Shown here: positions 1 through 9,700 of the stretch, in pieces
How the letters are laid out: every line of letters starts with the position of its first letter
How positions within the stretch are numbered: position 1 is the first letter of the stretch
DNA from: Deinandra increscens subsp. villosa
Taxonomy: Eukaryota; Streptophyta; Magnoliopsida; Asterales; Asteraceae
Direction: 5' to 3'
Length of the DNA stretch: 64,000 nt
NCBI GenBank assembly: GCA_039602395.1
Contig: JBCNJP010000012.1
Span: forward strand, 26,584,454-26,648,453
Notes under the pieces: generated by a model
Database searches by the model: none
What the model was told of the DNA's origin: nothing
The model's input: the letters and a program-made list of their open reading frames with translations, nothing else
Program-made: the position numbers and the translations under genes

Positions 1-523
1 TTTTTGTCGTATTAGGGTAAGAAAATTGAAAAGGTAAAAAATAGAGTCTTGTTTTTATTAAATGAAAAATCCAAAAATAGAGTTTTTCATTTTAAGGGGC
101 AGAATTGCAAGTAAGGGGGAGTAAAGACATGTTATGGGGAGAAGATGAATACATGCAAAATATATAGTGAAGATGAATACATAAAAAATATATAAAATTT
201 TGAGAAATTGATCAAATATATAAAATTTTGAGAAATTGATCATTGGGAAATGATGGTACATTGGCTTACGTATCCGACTCGTGGATAGAGTAGATGAAAG
301 AACCATAAGATTATTGTTTGATATGCTTGGTAGAATCGGGAAAATCAGAAAGTATTCAGATGTGATATACACTAAATACTAATGCTTGATCATGTGGATA
401 ACATCTTGACGCATATTTCATGACAAAAAGAGAAAAATAAGTGTGAAAACAAAATGAGAAGTCATTGTGTATACATGTGTTCATTTCGCAAAGATTTAAA
501 CTTGTTTGATTTTCTTTATTTTC

Positions 524-761
524 TGAAATGATCGGACTTTCTTTGCGTATCAAAAGATCGACCTGATTGTTGTCCGTTTGAGGTTCTGCTTTATTTTCAT
601 TGGTGTTTTGTATAATTCATCGGACTTTCTTTGCGTATACGGAAGTATCAACCTGATCGTTGTTGAATTATACAATTTCAACTTGTTTTATTTTCTTATT
701 TTGTTAAATCCGAGGCCTTATCTGCGTATCGAAAGGTCGACCTTAAGGTAGACGATTTAAC
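524..761 (+). other. Three tandem conserved stem-loops (J copy)
   Basis: Three units of about 58-62 nt lie at 524-581, 611-672 and 703-761. Each has outer inverted repeats: TGAAATG/CGTTTGA (imperfect), TATAATTC/GAATTATA (perfect) and GTTAAATC/GATTTAAC (perfect). Units 1 and 2 share ATCGG...CCTGAT inside the stem, and all share a core with TGCGTAT and an apical hairpin (ATC-AAAA-GAT, ATAC-GGAA-GTAT, ATC-GAAA-GGT). The homologous H copy is at 56601-56838. The stems differ in sequence between units but are each self-complementary, which points to RNA structure. Function unknown. Confidence 0.7.
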
Positions 762-1586
762 GTTCTTATTTCTTTTTGCATGGAACACAGTTGACGATAT
801 CATAAAAACATTATGCTTTGTGATAATCACAAGTGTAATCACACGAGAAAAAGAAGTAATCACACGAGAAAAAGAAAAATGTCTAAATATGTCTGATAAT
901 GTGGGATACGCTGGTCAAAGCAAATCTAATTAATACCTTAACATATCCAGATGTTATGAGTATGATTCTGCCTGAGTTTAACATGGACAAATTATACCAG
1001 CAATCAGCATGACTTATGTGATTCAATTAGTTGAAATTGAAGTGTAGTTCAGTGCGTTATGTTCAATATGATCCCGTATAGTGATCTTTCTCATACCAAA
1101 AATAGAGTTTGATTTTGTATTGCGATTTCATTTCATTTTAGAAAAGTACAAAAAAAAAAAAAATTTGGTGTGTTTTAGTATAAGTTTGAAAAATCCAAAA
1201 GATTTTAGGTTTGTTTTGATATAAATTTTCTAAAAAGGCAAAAATATTTTGATTCTGCGTTATTTTCGATCTGATCAACAGATGATATAAATCAAATTTT
1301 CAAAAATCATATCTTGGAGTCTCGAAGAGACATTTTGCGCCGAGATTATTTAAGTTTTGAGTAGGTTGCTAAGTGAAAGAAATGTCACAATTTCAAGTCT
1401 TCTAAAGCTGCTGATAAAGAGAGAAACACACTATGCATTGTCAAGTATTCAAGATCAAGCTACTATCAATATGAGGAAGAGTTTGTTTGAAGATATTTTG
1501 AGCGAATTGTACACTTGAGGGGGAGTTTGATTGAAGATACAGTTTTGTTATGTTGTTAAAGATACTGCACACGACGAGTGGGAGTT

Positions 1587-1943
1587 TTTTGATACATAAT
1601 CTATGCGTCGTGTGAAGTATCAAGACAAGACGATGTGAAGATCAAGACAAAGTTCAAGCTGCCAAACAAACTGGATCCAAACTGGCAGTTCAGATCAGGC
1701 GAACTAGCAGTTCGCCCAGGGTTCGGCAGATCGACTATATATAGTTGTTTTGTCTTTGTTTCTTGTAACTGAGCGAGATAGGTCTAAGCCTAAAGTGTGT
1801 GTTTTTGTGATGTTTCTCTGTGTTTGTTCTCCGTGTTCTCTGATTGTAATTGTTCATTTTGATAATTAAAACAATCGGTTTAATTACGTTTCGTATCCAA
1901 AATAGCTAGATCGAGTAGACGATCCGATGCTCGCAAACTTTCA
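1587..1943 (+). repeat. 3' LTR of element J
   Basis: It aligns with the H LTRs from the start ('gatac...atgcgtcgtgtgaagtatc') to the end ('gatcgagtagacgatccgatg...tttca'). A purine tract (gagtgggagtt, 1576-1586) precedes it. A TATA-like 'ctatatatag' lies near 1735. It is clearly diverged from the H LTRs in the middle, so J and H are not recent sister insertions. Confidence 0.85.
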
Positions 1944-2162
1944 ACATCTAAGGATTAAGGGCTTTTTACCTCGTACAAATCCTGGTGTTCTGTCTCTCAT
2001 GCTGGTTAATCCTTGGTTGTGACCAACATTTTGATAATTTTTTCTTAAGTTAATTTGCTTAACTGTTTATCACACGAATACACACATACGTGCATCCTGG
2101 GCACCACACCTCACAAACTAATTTGATCACTAAATCATGGTTTGTTATTTTTGGTCAAAACA
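1944..2162 (+). repeat. 3' end of the Tat element I 5' LTR
   Basis: The end 'ttttggtcaaaaca' immediately before the primer site matches the LTR ends of F (gaccaaaaca, to 28540) and D. The 5' part of this LTR is missing, apparently because J inserted into it. Confidence 0.65.
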
Positions 2163-2163
2163 A

Positions 2164-2183
2164 TTTGGCGCCCACCATAGGGC
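2164..2183 (+). promoter_or_regulatory. Primer-binding site of Tat element I
   Basis: The sequence tttggcgcccaccatagggc sits one base after the LTR end. F has tttggcgcccaccgtggggc in the same place (28542) and D has the same motif on the minus strand (46789-46808). I do not assign the primer tRNA. Confidence 0.75.
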
Positions 2184-2475
2184 AAGTGGTGCAATTCATA
2201 TTTCAAACTCTTGCAAAATTTGTTTTAAATCTGTTTCCGCATAAATGTTTTCAAAAAAATGGTTTCACAACCTAAGACTTCATCTGCTTCGAACCCTTCA
2301 ACCACCTCAACTTCACTTGCTTTTCCTCCTCCCCCTCCTCCTTTTTCTCCTCATCACAAAACAAGAACGTGAATCAAGGCCAGAAGATCTCTACAACCTC
2401 TGGTGTTTCGGGATTTGCATTAAGCTCTCAGACACCAATCATGGGTTCCAATCAGTGGCAGATGCACTTAAAGGG

Positions 2476-3130
2476 TATGGGGGGGGGGGGGGAACCCCGT
2501 ACGACCTAATGTTTCTTAAAAAAACGATATAAACTTCAGTGGTCTTGGCCTAAAAGTGTTATGGGCACAAAAAAATTCATATTGGAGCCCAGTCCCACTA
2601 CCAGTCCAATTATCATAAAGAAGAAACGCTAAACAATTATCATTTGCTAATTTTTTACTTTTTACTCCACCGACTTTCACCGAGCACCGCCTTGCGCTTC
2701 CGACCCTACGGCTCCTTCATTAATTCATTTTATGCAAGTTGATTCATGATCTGTAACTAATATTTTTAACTGTTTCTTTAGTATTATTAATTGTTTATTA
2801 TTTGATTAATTGAATAGTTGTTAAATCTTCTGCTAACGTAATTACATAAAAAATCACTATTATTCAATCGAATTGTTTATCAATTGTTGTTGTATGTTTG
2901 CCACTTTATTAATAAAGATGTGATTGAGCGTTTCCAAAAGATGAAATCATGTAGAGCATAATTATAAAATATACCTTTTATTATGTTTAACGAATGTGTT
3001 TTGAGTCCTATTTAGCGTTTATAGTTTTTTGTTGTTATTTTTTACCGACATGTTATTCGACAAACTCGTTGTTTTGTGCGACTCATATTTTGCCCCCCCC
3101 CCCTTGTAAAAAGTTTTTGTATTCACCACT
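2476..3130. mobile_element. AT-rich insertion capped by poly-G and poly-C
   Basis: An AT-rich, ORF-less stretch of about 650 bp interrupts the gag of element I. The left edge carries a run of about 12-13 G (around 2479-2491) and the right edge a run of 12 C (around 3092-3103), so the caps are inverted relative to each other, as in a terminal inverted repeat. Edges are approximate and I could not fix a target duplication. A MITE-like DNA transposon is the most likely class; the homopolymers could also have grown by slippage. Confidence 0.4.
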
Positions 3131-3539
3131 GGTTCCAATGATGAGCTGTTAACCATGTTCACAAACATGCATTGTTATATGGAGAAGCAGTAGAGTGTGA
3201 CTCAAACCATGATAGGGAGGTCGAGAAACTCAAGTCAGAGATAAGTAAGCCGGACTACATGCCTATGTTTTCATCATAGGAACTTGGATTTCAATACTCC
3301 AGGATCTGCAACAAGCCCTATTGAAGACTTCATTCTTATGAAGGCTAGGGTAGGATTCTCAATCCCTACTAATGTGACAAGGACGCCAACTACTAGGAAT
3401 ACCGGAGTTGATCCTAGGCTCCATCAGACCCAGGATGCTGGTAACATCTCTGGCACCCTTTCTTTGAGTACTAACAATCTGGATCCCATGCAAGATGCAC
3501 ATGTCAGCCCAGCCATAGCTAAGGAGCTCAAGAAACTTA

Positions 3540-6080
3540 TGTCACACCCCAACCAACGGCGGAAACGTTGGGGCACGATGATTGTCCAGATGCTCATGAC
3601 AACTAGATAGTTACCAAGTTTAAACATGCCATTCATTATTGATATACAAATAATGTCATACAATACAATCCAAATAAATACAGACAAATCATGATACTAA
3701 TTATTAATTTTAAGGTCATTTTAGGTCCATAAGCAAGCCCTAGTGTCATCACTGCAACTACAGTCATTTCCTGCAACATGTATAATATAAAAAGTCAACT
3801 ACGAGAGTTGGTGAGTAAACATAGGTTTTAAATAGCATAAGTAAAAAATAATAGCGATTCATGTGACAAGTGAAATCCATAGATTATGTATAACATGTTA
3901 TAAAGGTGTTGTGTAACCAAACCTAGACATTTAGGAAATCAATCACCCATTGAAAATAAGAATACATTTTCAATATAGTGGGTGGGTTGTCGACCAATAG
4001 CTATTATTAACCCATAGGCTTCCAAACAATTGTTAATGGTACACAAGCGATTAATGACTAGCGACAAGCGACAAACGAATACAACATATAGATTCAACAC
4101 GTATTATATATCAAGAATACACATGCACAACATGGAATCGCATAGTAATGTAGATAGAATAATGATTAAAGATTTTGGAATAAGATAAAATGTTGCACCC
4201 CAAATAATGAAAACGAAATGGGGCTATGATTACTCACCTGATAGCAAAGTAAAAAGCGAGAAGATCACGAACGCGAGGAACGGAGCTAACCCTGAAGAAA
4301 ACCTAACGATTCGAAAGACCGAATAATTGACTAAAACGATCGAAAGTTGATTTAAATGATTAATTGAGGAATTTGTTAACTATTTATTATTTAATATTAC
4401 CAAAAGACCCGTTCGTGAACAAAATACCACTTTTGACAACTATTCAATGTTTATGGTTAAAATTGCAATTTTATAAACTTAGGGGCCCATTATGTCAATT
4501 TAACAAAGTCATGAGAATATGAATTTCCAGAATTTAAGATTCAATTTATAATTATTGAAAAGTTAATTCAAAACAGAAAATTTCACATCTTTGTTCTATT
4601 TACACTTTTTACCCTTAACTTTCAAAAATTACATAAATGGCCCAAAAGTTACAAAAGTGTACATCGGTCAAACTTAAACTTATCCAAACCTTATTATATG
4701 TTCATTAGTACCCCAAAAACATGTTGGTATGTTCCGTTTATTTAAAAAGTACCTAAAAGAGCAAGTTATGCGTGAAAACACTTACTTTAACGGGTCAAAA
4801 CGCGTGTCTTTTAGGTTTTTGATAAAAATCTAATTTTGATAGTTTGTAAACATCATAATATACTTATAAAACTTATCAAAATAGATTAGGACCATTGATT
4901 ACATGTATTGGTGATTTTTAGTAGCTTTCCCCAATTAAAACGCGTAGGAAAAGGTTGACCTTTAATATAAACGAGTTTTGGTCATAACCAGCAATGGGGT
5001 ATTAAAATACATATAAAAACAAGAAAATACTATGAAGAAACTTACATGTGAAAGTCAAAGGAGGTTGGTCAATTCGGAAGGTCAAATTGTTGGACCTTTG
5101 ACTTTTGAAAACTTGATCGAGGAGGCTTAGCACGAAATTGAAGGTTGCAGAAGGTTGTGTGGGGTTTATTATGATCATAACAACTGATATTTATAGGGTG
5201 GAGGGTTGGATTAGGGTTTTCTGAGCATAAAGGCAAGTCTTGGAGAGAAAGTTAAGGAATCAAGTATAAAAATGATCTAAATTGATTATGTAAAGCCAGC
5301 CGGATAAAAAGCACCAACGCAGTGTTGTTCCGGTGGTCAGGGCGCTGAAGCTGGAGTTGAAGGTCGCTGGTTCGATTCCAGCTAGAAGCATTCATTATTA
5401 TTATTTTTTTTCTTCTTCATTCTTTTTTTTTTCCTTCTTTTCGCTCTAACTTTTTCGTTTCTTATCGGAATGAGCTAAGATTTGAACATAAGTTCATGAG
5501 ACTCATTAGAACATGACGGGATTAAAAAAATATAAGTTTTGAAATTTACAAGTCTTCCGGTTATGACGTTTTGCGAACCGAAACGCGAATTTATCGAAAT
5601 TATCGTTTTAACTCTAAATGACCCCAAATTTTACGAGGAGCTACATTAGTCATATAAAAACATCATGTAGTATAAAAATATGATTTTTGAGACTCACGAG
5701 TCGTCCGTTTAATACTGAAGTTGCACGAAAACCGAAAAATCGTTTTACTTGCGTTCTACGCATATTGTTTGTCTAAAAATCAAACAATTAATTCATTTAA
5801 CTTGGAAAATGATCATGAGCATCATCATTTGAACTTGTAAGCTAATAAGTGTATGAAATGAATTCCGAACGCGCATTTAATTGCGAAATAAATTTATTCA
5901 TTTGCTTGAAAACAATCCTAATAATTTAACCATCTTATTAACGTAAAAATGATTTTTAGATTATGAAAAACTGTGCCAAAAGTTTAATCCCATGGTTGAA
6001 ATGTTTTGATCGACTTCCCATCCGGACGGTGAACTTGAAACGGGTCGGGTTTTGCTAACGGGTCGGAGGCGGATGTTACA
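3540..6080. mobile_element. Solo LTR of a Ty3 (Tekay/Del-like) element
   Basis: The 2541 bp unit begins TGTCACACCCC and ends GGATGTTACA. It is flanked by the perfect 5 bp duplication ACTTA (3535-3539 and 6081-6085), and removing it joins the host gag exactly in register with F gag (compare 29600-29650). There is no internal coding region or second LTR, so it is a solo LTR left by recombination. Very long LTRs with a TGTCACACCCC or GGGTGTGACA end are typical of plant Tekay-type chromoviruses; lineage and orientation (perhaps minus) are inferred. Confidence 0.75.
5326..5390 (+). other. tRNA-like sequence inside the solo LTR
   Basis: A Pol III box-B match GGTTCGATTCC (5369-5379) sits in a perfect T-arm: GCTGG, loop TTCGATT, CCAGC (5366-5382). 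An A-box-like ggtggtcagggcg lies about 30 bases upstream. A T-rich stretch follows at about 5398. No matching 5' acceptor strand is visible, so this is a tRNA-derived piece (SINE-like or part of the LTR), not a working tRNA. Confidence 0.5.
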
Positions 6081-6631
6081 ACTTAAGGACCTGATTTCTA
6101 GTGCCCGAGAGTGGTTCAGCCAATTCCTGATGTTGCACCCTCCAGCCACCGAATCTCAAGATTTGCACCCCTAATATGCGACGTGGAAATCCTTAAGAGA
6201 TTCTAGACTCCCAACATGAAATTGTATGATAGGACGACGGATCTTGAGAAACATGTCGCCTAATACAGGGAAATGATGGAGATAATTCTAATCTATACCA
6301 ATCTGAAAGAAGCTTGCTTATGCAAGGGATTTGGATCTACTCTCACAGGATCAGCTTGAAATGGTTGCTCAGTGTTCCTCCTTTTAATTTGTTTTATAAT
6401 CAATTTACTTGCAGTCATACTTTTGAGAAACTAACCTGTGATCTCTACAGGGTGACTCAATATGCTGAGGAATCCTTAAGGGATTATGTAATCAGGTTTG
6501 GCAGGCAAGCGCTGGACCTGAACATTGATGCATTACAATTCACAAAGATGGATTCATGGAGGTACTTTATCAGAAAACATGATCTTGTCTCTACTGATGC
6601 AACTTTGCTTCGTTTGGAATTCTTAATGATG

Positions 6632-7707
6632 TGATACTATTTTGTAATGCTTTATCATTCTTAATTCTTAGTTTTTATTGATTATATCTGGTTGAGAACA
6701 TATCACTTTGTATAGTTTTGTACATTTCAGATTGGAACGTTAACAAGCGGAATTGGTCGAGTTTGTGCTTATAAAGATAAGAAGAATTCTGGAAGCCAAG
6801 GTCAGATCGTGTCGCGAGGGTATTGGCAGCAGTTGGCGCGACACGACGTGTGTCTAGGATTTGGGCCCCGACTAATTTGGCAAGATCGTGGCGTGAGCAT
6901 AGAATAGAAGACGCGTCGTGCCACGTGATGGTTGCGAATTCGGCCTAAAATTAGAGTTTGGCTATTTAAGACAATGGGAAGCAATCAGATAGCTTCTTAT
7001 GCCCTCTCTGCCGACTTTGGATTGTTGGTTATGAATTTCAGGAGCATTCAAGCATTCGACTATAGTTTAAGGGTAAATTTCATAATTTATATGTTTTTTA
7101 CAGTCGTAATGTCTGGCTAATTCCATTTGTAATTATTTTGGGTGAAAGGTTAGTGTTTTTCTGATTTTAATCTAGGGTTTCTATCTGTTAGATGGGATTT
7201 GATTTGTGACAATCATAAATCTGAGTGCTTGTTCGATTAATTTTGATTGTTTGTCATTGTACGTACCCCCGCTCCCAGACTACCTCTATGAGCATAGCTC
7301 TAGGACTATCTTTAGTATGTGCATGATAATCAGTTGTTTGGGTTGGTTAAATGTTAGCACAATCATGTCTATGTGATTTCTAGGTTAGATTCCCGAAGTG
7401 AAGAATCAATAATTCACTAATCCGGATCCTAAAGTGATTACCATTTAGCAATATAAGTTAGAATCAATCCACTTTTAGTTAGAGAATTCAGTGATAATCA
7501 ATTAAGTGTTAAGTGAATCAATTCAATCTAAACAGCTAAGAGGCAATTTCACTAATTCAGTTAATTATGTTAAGGTCATTTAGGTTTTAGATCAGTAATT
7601 AATTATCAATTAGCTAATAACTACATATTCCCTTGGTTCGATACCATAGGTCACCCTACTACAACTTAAGTTTAGGTACTTATAGCAGTCTTGACAAACT
7701 GCTATCA
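6632..7707 (+). repeat. 5' LTR of Athila element K
   Basis: It begins TGATA and ends TATCA directly before the Athila primer site, giving matching TG...CA ends. The left edge is set by the TGATA/TATCA symmetry and by the end of gag similarity; no second LTR is available to confirm it. Several short TAA/ATTA-rich stretches and no ORF of note lie inside. Confidence 0.6.
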
Positions 7708-7710
7708 AAA

Positions 7711-7730
7711 TTGGCGTCGTTACCGGGGAA
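7711..7730 (+). promoter_or_regulatory. Athila primer-binding site
   Basis: The sequence ttggcgtcgttaccggggaa follows the LTR by three bases. It differs at two positions from the ttggcgccgttgccgggga motif usual at this place in plant Athila elements. Confidence 0.75.
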
Positions 7731-8132
7731 TTATGCGCTTGTTTGTTAGTTAATTTTCATTTATTTATGTTTAATTGACACAGAAAAAATCCAAAAATAG
7801 TGTTTTTTTTTTAATTTTTCTTCTCTCCAGTAATCTCTGCATTATCTTTAGCTAAAAAATAATATAAAAAATTAATTAATTAAAAGTTCGGAAAAAACCA
7901 CTGCATCGTGCCGCGAGCCACTCATCTTGAAGGCTCACGACACGATTGGAGCCAAGCTGACAGAAATTTTTTGTCATTTTTGGACCCCAACTTTTTGTTT
8001 CGTTGCTTTTAACGTGTCCTTTCAACCTCTAGAGCGGCGCTACGCAATCGGTTTGCTTTGTTTTGACTGTTTTGCAGGTTTGTGCAAGTTTGTATGCATA
8101 CATCGAGGTAATCGCAAAAGACATCTCCTTTG
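7731..8132 (+). other. Athila leader between primer site and gag
   Basis: This is untranslated leader. It holds a T-rich run (7800-7820), an AT-rich stretch (7850-7885) and a region around 7900-8060 with an open frame that resembles nothing I recognise. No conserved motif was seen. Confidence 0.4.
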
Positions 8133-8353
8133 ATGTACAATCTAGAAATTGAACGAGCAGTTCGGCAGAACCGAGCGGATCAGAGAAGTAAAACCGTCAA
8201 ACCCAAAATGACCAATTAAACCCAAACAATGCAGCTGTTCAAAATCCCGAGAACCCAATTCCCCAACAGGAACTACCCCCACTTCAAACTCCACCATTCC
8301 GAGTACATGATCACCCATCTCTTATATCCTTGTCCCCTAGATCATCCTACCCT
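8133..8353 (+). pseudogene. gag: Athila gag, 5' part, cut by element B
   Basis: The reading starts MYNLEIERAVRQNR, the basic N-terminus expected of Athila Gag, and stops after 28 residues. A shift of frame then gives a proline/glutamine-rich stretch (PQQELPPLQTPPF) up to the insertion of B. The rest of gag lies at 15974-17882. It is dead: early stop, frameshift and a 7.6 kb insertion. Confidence 0.7.
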
Positions 8354-9689
8354 TGTTGGGTTTCGACAGTGATATACGGGTACCCGGTGACATTAAAAAA
8401 AACTTTTAGGTTCGATTAAAACATTACCCACTGGGTTTAGTAAATAAAGAGTTAAAACGGATTAACCAGTAATCCGTTACGCAGCGGAATTAATAATTTT
8501 TACTAACTTAAAAGCGTAAACCGTTGGTGTCGAAATCGTGACAACAGGATCATGATCACCAAGGAAAGACCACATAAACACCTTTTCGCGTTAAACCGGT
8601 TAACGTGAAAACAATTACAAAACATAATTAAGATAAAAACATCTAAACTAAAACGGAGTTTAGATATACATACCTTCACGGTGAACTAACAAACGCTAGA
8701 GACACAGAGGGACATTGTGATGATGCTAGGGTTTCACGGAAACTCGATCCGACATTCAGATCAGATCGTTTTGCAAATCGCAAACCCATCTTAAACTGAT
8801 TCGTTGTAAACTGCAACGATTCAATTTAAGGTGGCGACGAGTGAGCACCAACGTATCAAGACGTGATGGAAGCTAGGGTTTAGCTGGGGCGAATACACGA
8901 TAACGGTGATAAAGCTCGCACCCACGATATCGTAAAAACGACGACAAAGCCGAGTGGTAATGGTGTCGCAGTGAAACGAAGAAGACTAGATCGCGACGGC
9001 GACCTAGGGTGGTGTCGGCTACCCTAGGAGGAGGGGCGGCGACGACCAAAATGGGCGGCGGTGGCGTTGATGTATGGATGGCGATGGTGATGATGATATC
9101 CTCAAACAACACCCGATAGTCACCTTGTGTTCTCTCGGAGATCGCCAGCGACAAGGGTTCCGCGAGGCAAGAGGGTCGGTGATGGTGGTGGTTACGTGAG
9201 AGAGGGAGAGCCAAGAAAGAGAGAAGGAGATCTTGGAAGGGGGAGGGGCGCAAGTGAGGATTAGGGTTTCGCTAATCCTTACTTGCTTATTTAAGCCCTC
9301 GATTTTACAGATCTAGTCCCTCGTCAATTGCTATCGTCAAAGTGAACCACCATTTTACGAAAAATTAATAAAACAAGTTTATTAATACAAACGTCGTAAA
9401 TCCGAGAAATAATAAACTCAAATAATGATTTATTTGATTTATTATTTTCACCGTAAACGTAAATCGATAAATCGAAACGTTATTCTCCGTTTTATTATCG
9501 TAAGGATAATTATCCGCAATTAAATACATGTTTAGTAACCATGAATAAACATTAATTAATTACTTGTTTCTGTGATTTACCAGTTAACTAATTAAGCAGA
9601 TATATCTCGTTTCCCTCAGTGTAACTCTTTACGGTCCTAACCGAGTCGGGTTCATGATGTTGTCGGGTCTGGACATCCATTATCCAACA
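8354..9689 (-). repeat. 3' LTR of element B
   Basis: Plus-strand ends are TGTTGGGTTTCG and ATCCAACA. It aligns along its length with 14664-15973. The middle (8820-9260) is GC-rich and holds a 126-codon minus-strand frame with proline/histidine-rich low complexity that ends before the splice-donor-like gaag/gtatg near 8670. A purine tract (minus-strand aagtgggagat, 9690-9700) adjoins it. Confidence 0.85.
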
Positions 9690-9700
9690 ATCTCCCACTT

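Larger units (their letters stand above)
1..1943 (+). mobile_element. Element J: 3' part of a gag-only copia element
   Basis: This is the 3' noncoding region and 3' LTR of a second copy of the family seen complete at 51770-57968 (H). Bases 1-1586 align along their length with about 56100-57619, including the stretch beginning 'aatccaaaaatagag', the three hairpins and the purine-rich tract before the LTR. No protein domain is present in this part. The 5' part lies outside the window. The LTR ends in TTTCA and is followed by the LTR end of a Tat element, so J probably inserted into that LTR. The target duplication cannot be checked because the left end is missing. Confidence 0.85.
1944..6631 (+). 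mobile_element. Element I: remnant of a Tat-type Ty3 retrotransposon
   Basis: The order is LTR 3' end, primer site, then decayed gag matching the gag of F (28621 onward) and D. It is cut on the left by J, interrupted by a G/C-capped insertion and by a 2.5 kb solo LTR, and cut on the right by the Athila element K at 6632. No protease, reverse transcriptase or integrase of this element is in the window. Confidence 0.8.
2259..6631 (+). pseudogene. gag: Broken Tat gag (element I)
   Basis: The start codon at 2259 opens MVSQPKTSS, like the MST(Q/K) starts of gag in F and D. This frame stops near 2370, and the reading shifts frame up to the insertion at about 2476. After it come a lysine/glutamate-rich segment (about 3130-3260) and a segment at 3480-3539 resembling the IARELQ region of F gag. 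The text then jumps across the solo LTR and resumes at 6081 exactly in register. Capsid-like sequence ('SLRDYV', 'RFGRQALD') runs to about 6515, after which similarity fades. Several stops and frameshifts are present, so no Gag can be made. Confidence 0.75.

Noticed and set aside
1441..1623. Small minus-strand frames in J
   Set aside because: They are not conserved in the homologous region of H.
5326..5390. Functional tRNA gene
   Set aside because: The T-arm is perfect but no 5' acceptor strand pairs with the 3' side (tagaagc), and no clear anticodon arm is present.
8873..9253. Protein gene in the B LTR
   Set aside because: The frame is low-complexity, differs in length from the other LTR copy (15310-15537), and ends well before the donor, so coding is not supported.
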